Assembly: GCF_016406125.1 (NCBI RefSeq)
Contig: NZ_CP066339.1
Location: 4,340,001-4,404,000 of the forward strand
Reading direction: 5' to 3'
DNA length: 64,000 bases
Origin: Alicyclobacillus sp. SO9
Lineage (GTDB): Bacteria; Bacillota; Bacilli; Alicyclobacillales; Alicyclobacillaceae
Below are positions 63,075 through 64,000 of the stretch, one piece after another (position 1 is the first letter of the stretch; each line of letters begins with the position of its first letter). Below the pieces are notes generated by a model. It made no database searches, was not told the DNA's origin, and was given only the letters and a program-made list of their open reading frames with translations. The translations under genes were made by a program, and so were the position numbers.

Positions 63075-63202
63075 TCGTTTGCCTCCAATCGAAGTTTATT
63101 AATAATCAGCACGACACCTTCAGTATCCTCAGCACGTGGTAAACTATATACAAGATGAGCTTGCCTCTTTTCTCGCATCGTTCAAGAAGGGAGGCAACAC
63201 AA

Positions 63203-63337
63203 ATGATTACACCTTTCACTTTGACTCCATTCTCTGCACTCTGGGATCACGTTTTCTGGGTCCTGACCGGGGTAGTTTTCGGAAGAGTAGAGGAAATCAC
63301 ACTGCGAATTCAACTGAAGGCAGTCAGCATCCGGTGA
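63203..63337 (+). CDS. 44-residue single-TM protein
   Basis: The ATG at 63203 lies eight bases after GGGAGG and opens a 44-codon frame. It has one hydrophobic stretch (ALWDHVFWVLTGVVFG) and a basic amphipathic tail (RVEEITLRIQLKAVSIR). A terminator follows about 55 bp later. No family is recognised. It may be a small membrane regulator or toxin-like peptide, but no antitoxin is seen. Confidence 0.6.
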   Translation: MITPFTLTPFSALWDHVFWVLTGVVFGRVEEITLRIQLKAVSIR

Positions 63338-63391
63338 TGCAATAAGATGTGTCTGACTGCCCAGCGTAGAATTGAGGGGGGCTCATCGTGT

Positions 63392-63427
63392 AATTCCCTG
63401 TCAGTGGCAGCTGGCAGGGAATTTTAT
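63392..63427 (+). terminator. Intrinsic terminator
   Basis: AATTCCCTG (63392-63400) pairs with CAGGGAATT (63415-63423), extended by CAG/CTG inside, followed by TTTAT. It ends the 44-residue ORF transcript. Confidence 0.75.
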
Positions 63428-63714
63428 GCTCAGAAGACTGTATCCCACCATGAGGACACAGGAACCGCATCAATAGTCAATATGCGCAAACATGTTACTG
63501 ATTTCGTAAATATAATATGACAAATAGACAGGTTTCGCAACATAGACAGTTGCATTTGTCGATGTAGTCTCCGCGTTGCAACCAAAAGACGATAAAAACA
63601 ACAGGACCTGTTCGACAGATTTTTAGACTTTGTTCACTGCTTACGCTGTAACAAGCGGTTTCGCGGGCGCGCTGCGTACTATACTGTAGTAGGGTATAAA
63701 AGGAGGCATCTCCA
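63428..63714. other. Intergenic region before the edge lipoprotein
   Basis: This region is rich in A/T up to 63600 and ends with TATACT near 63679-63686, a possible -10 box of the lipoprotein promoter. No gene with a ribosome site was found. Confidence 0.4.
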
Positions 63715-64000
63715 TTGAAACACAAGACATCTCGCTGGGTCTATGCAGGCATTGCAACAGTTCTTATCGGTCTGTCCGGGTGCGGTACGCCAAGCACTAC
63801 TCTCCAAGGCGGGCGCGGCTCGATGATGGGACAAAGTGGAGCTATGATGCAGGGCCAAAGCAACTCGAGGATGGGGCAAGGCGCGTCCATGATGCAGGGC
63901 CAACAGAACAGTAATGGCACATCCGGGTCCGAAACATCTGCTGGGACATCGGCTGCTAGTCAAAGTACTGCAAAGAATCAGCATATCTACCTGACAGTTC
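63715..64000 (+). CDS. Met-rich lipoprotein, 3' end missing
   Basis: A TTG start nine bases after AAGGAGG opens a frame that leaves the window. It begins with a lipoprotein signal (residues 1-21) with the lipobox LSGC, then a linker rich in Gly, Gln and Met (SMMGQSGAMMQGQ and a second similar copy) and a Ser/Thr-rich stretch. The folded domain is only beginning (QHIYLTV). Methionine-rich motifs often bind Cu(I) in exported proteins, which suggests a copper-related or cupredoxin-like protein, but this is inference from 95 residues. Confidence 0.75.
   Translation, partial: MKHKTSRWVYAGIATVLIGLSGCGTPSTTLQGGRGSMMGQSGAMMQGQSNSRMGQGASMMQGQQNSNGTSGSETSAGTSAASQSTAKNQHIYLTV

Noticed and set aside
63679-63984. 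101-codon minus-strand frame at the right edge
   Set aside because: Antisense to the lipoprotein gene with a lipobox and strong ribosome site; His/Pro-rich composition reflects the repeats.

Overview
The window looks like a chromosome segment from a mid-GC, spore-forming member of the Bacillales, possibly Alicyclobacillaceae. This is inferred from strong AGGAGG-type ribosome binding sites, frequent TTG and GTG starts, a YdjO-type cold-inducible protein, a ydaO/yuaA c-di-AMP riboswitch ahead of a KtrB-type K+ transporter, and YyaL- and YpsC-like genes. No rRNA, tRNA or CRISPR array was seen.

Layout. 1-9.3 kb: an NHL-repeat secreted protein cut by the left edge, an orphan array of 23-bp tandem repeats, an APC permease, an SGNH hydrolase, a PAS-PAS-GGDEF diguanylate cyclase, ktrB under a c-di-AMP riboswitch with a small K+-channel-like membrane protein upstream, and a cold-response trio (cold shock protein, YdjO-like protein, fatty-acid desaturase). 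9.5-12.5 kb: two aldo/keto reductases divergent from an AraC regulator. 13.3-22.5 kb: one seven-gene operon that joins a complete oligopeptide ABC importer to an S9 and an M17 peptidase. 22.7-27.7 kb: a regulator that fuses an excisionase-type HTH to a sulfonate/nitrate-type binding-protein domain, divergent from a TauE/SafE exporter; an Asp/Glu racemase-like protein; and a broken ECF sigma gene beside an intact anti-sigma-like gene. 27.7-30 kb: an IS110-family element next to a Gly/Tyr/Trp-rich small protein, whose 3' end is also present as a decayed copy near 12.7-12.9 kb. 30.2-41.2 kb: a short CDF transporter, two overlapping RimK-type ATP-grasp genes, small ORFs, an ABC-F protein, a methyltransferase, a YyaL-like protein, and a LysR/MFS pair.

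41.3-54.5 kb is the most interesting part: a nonulosonic (legionaminic) acid and protein-glycosylation locus. It holds a Maf (DUF115) glycosyltransferase with two small overlapping upstream genes, two putative surface proteins sharing a C-terminal beta-sandwich (one carries thirteen 12-residue Ser/Thr/Gln-rich repeats), ptmE-ptmF-legF-ptmA on the + strand, and legB-legC-legG-legI-legH converging on the - strand. No flagellar gene is present, so the Maf enzyme may modify the repeat protein rather than flagellin. This is the best candidate for an undescribed system.

54.6-64 kb is general housekeeping and redox: a cytochrome b/molybdopterin oxidoreductase fusion, a THUMP rRNA methyltransferase, a short FAD protein, a methyltransferase, MsrB, a quinone oxidoreductase-like enzyme, a DMT transporter, an SDR, a 44-residue membrane peptide, and a Met-rich lipoprotein cut by the right edge. 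All functions are read by eye from sequence; no database search was run.
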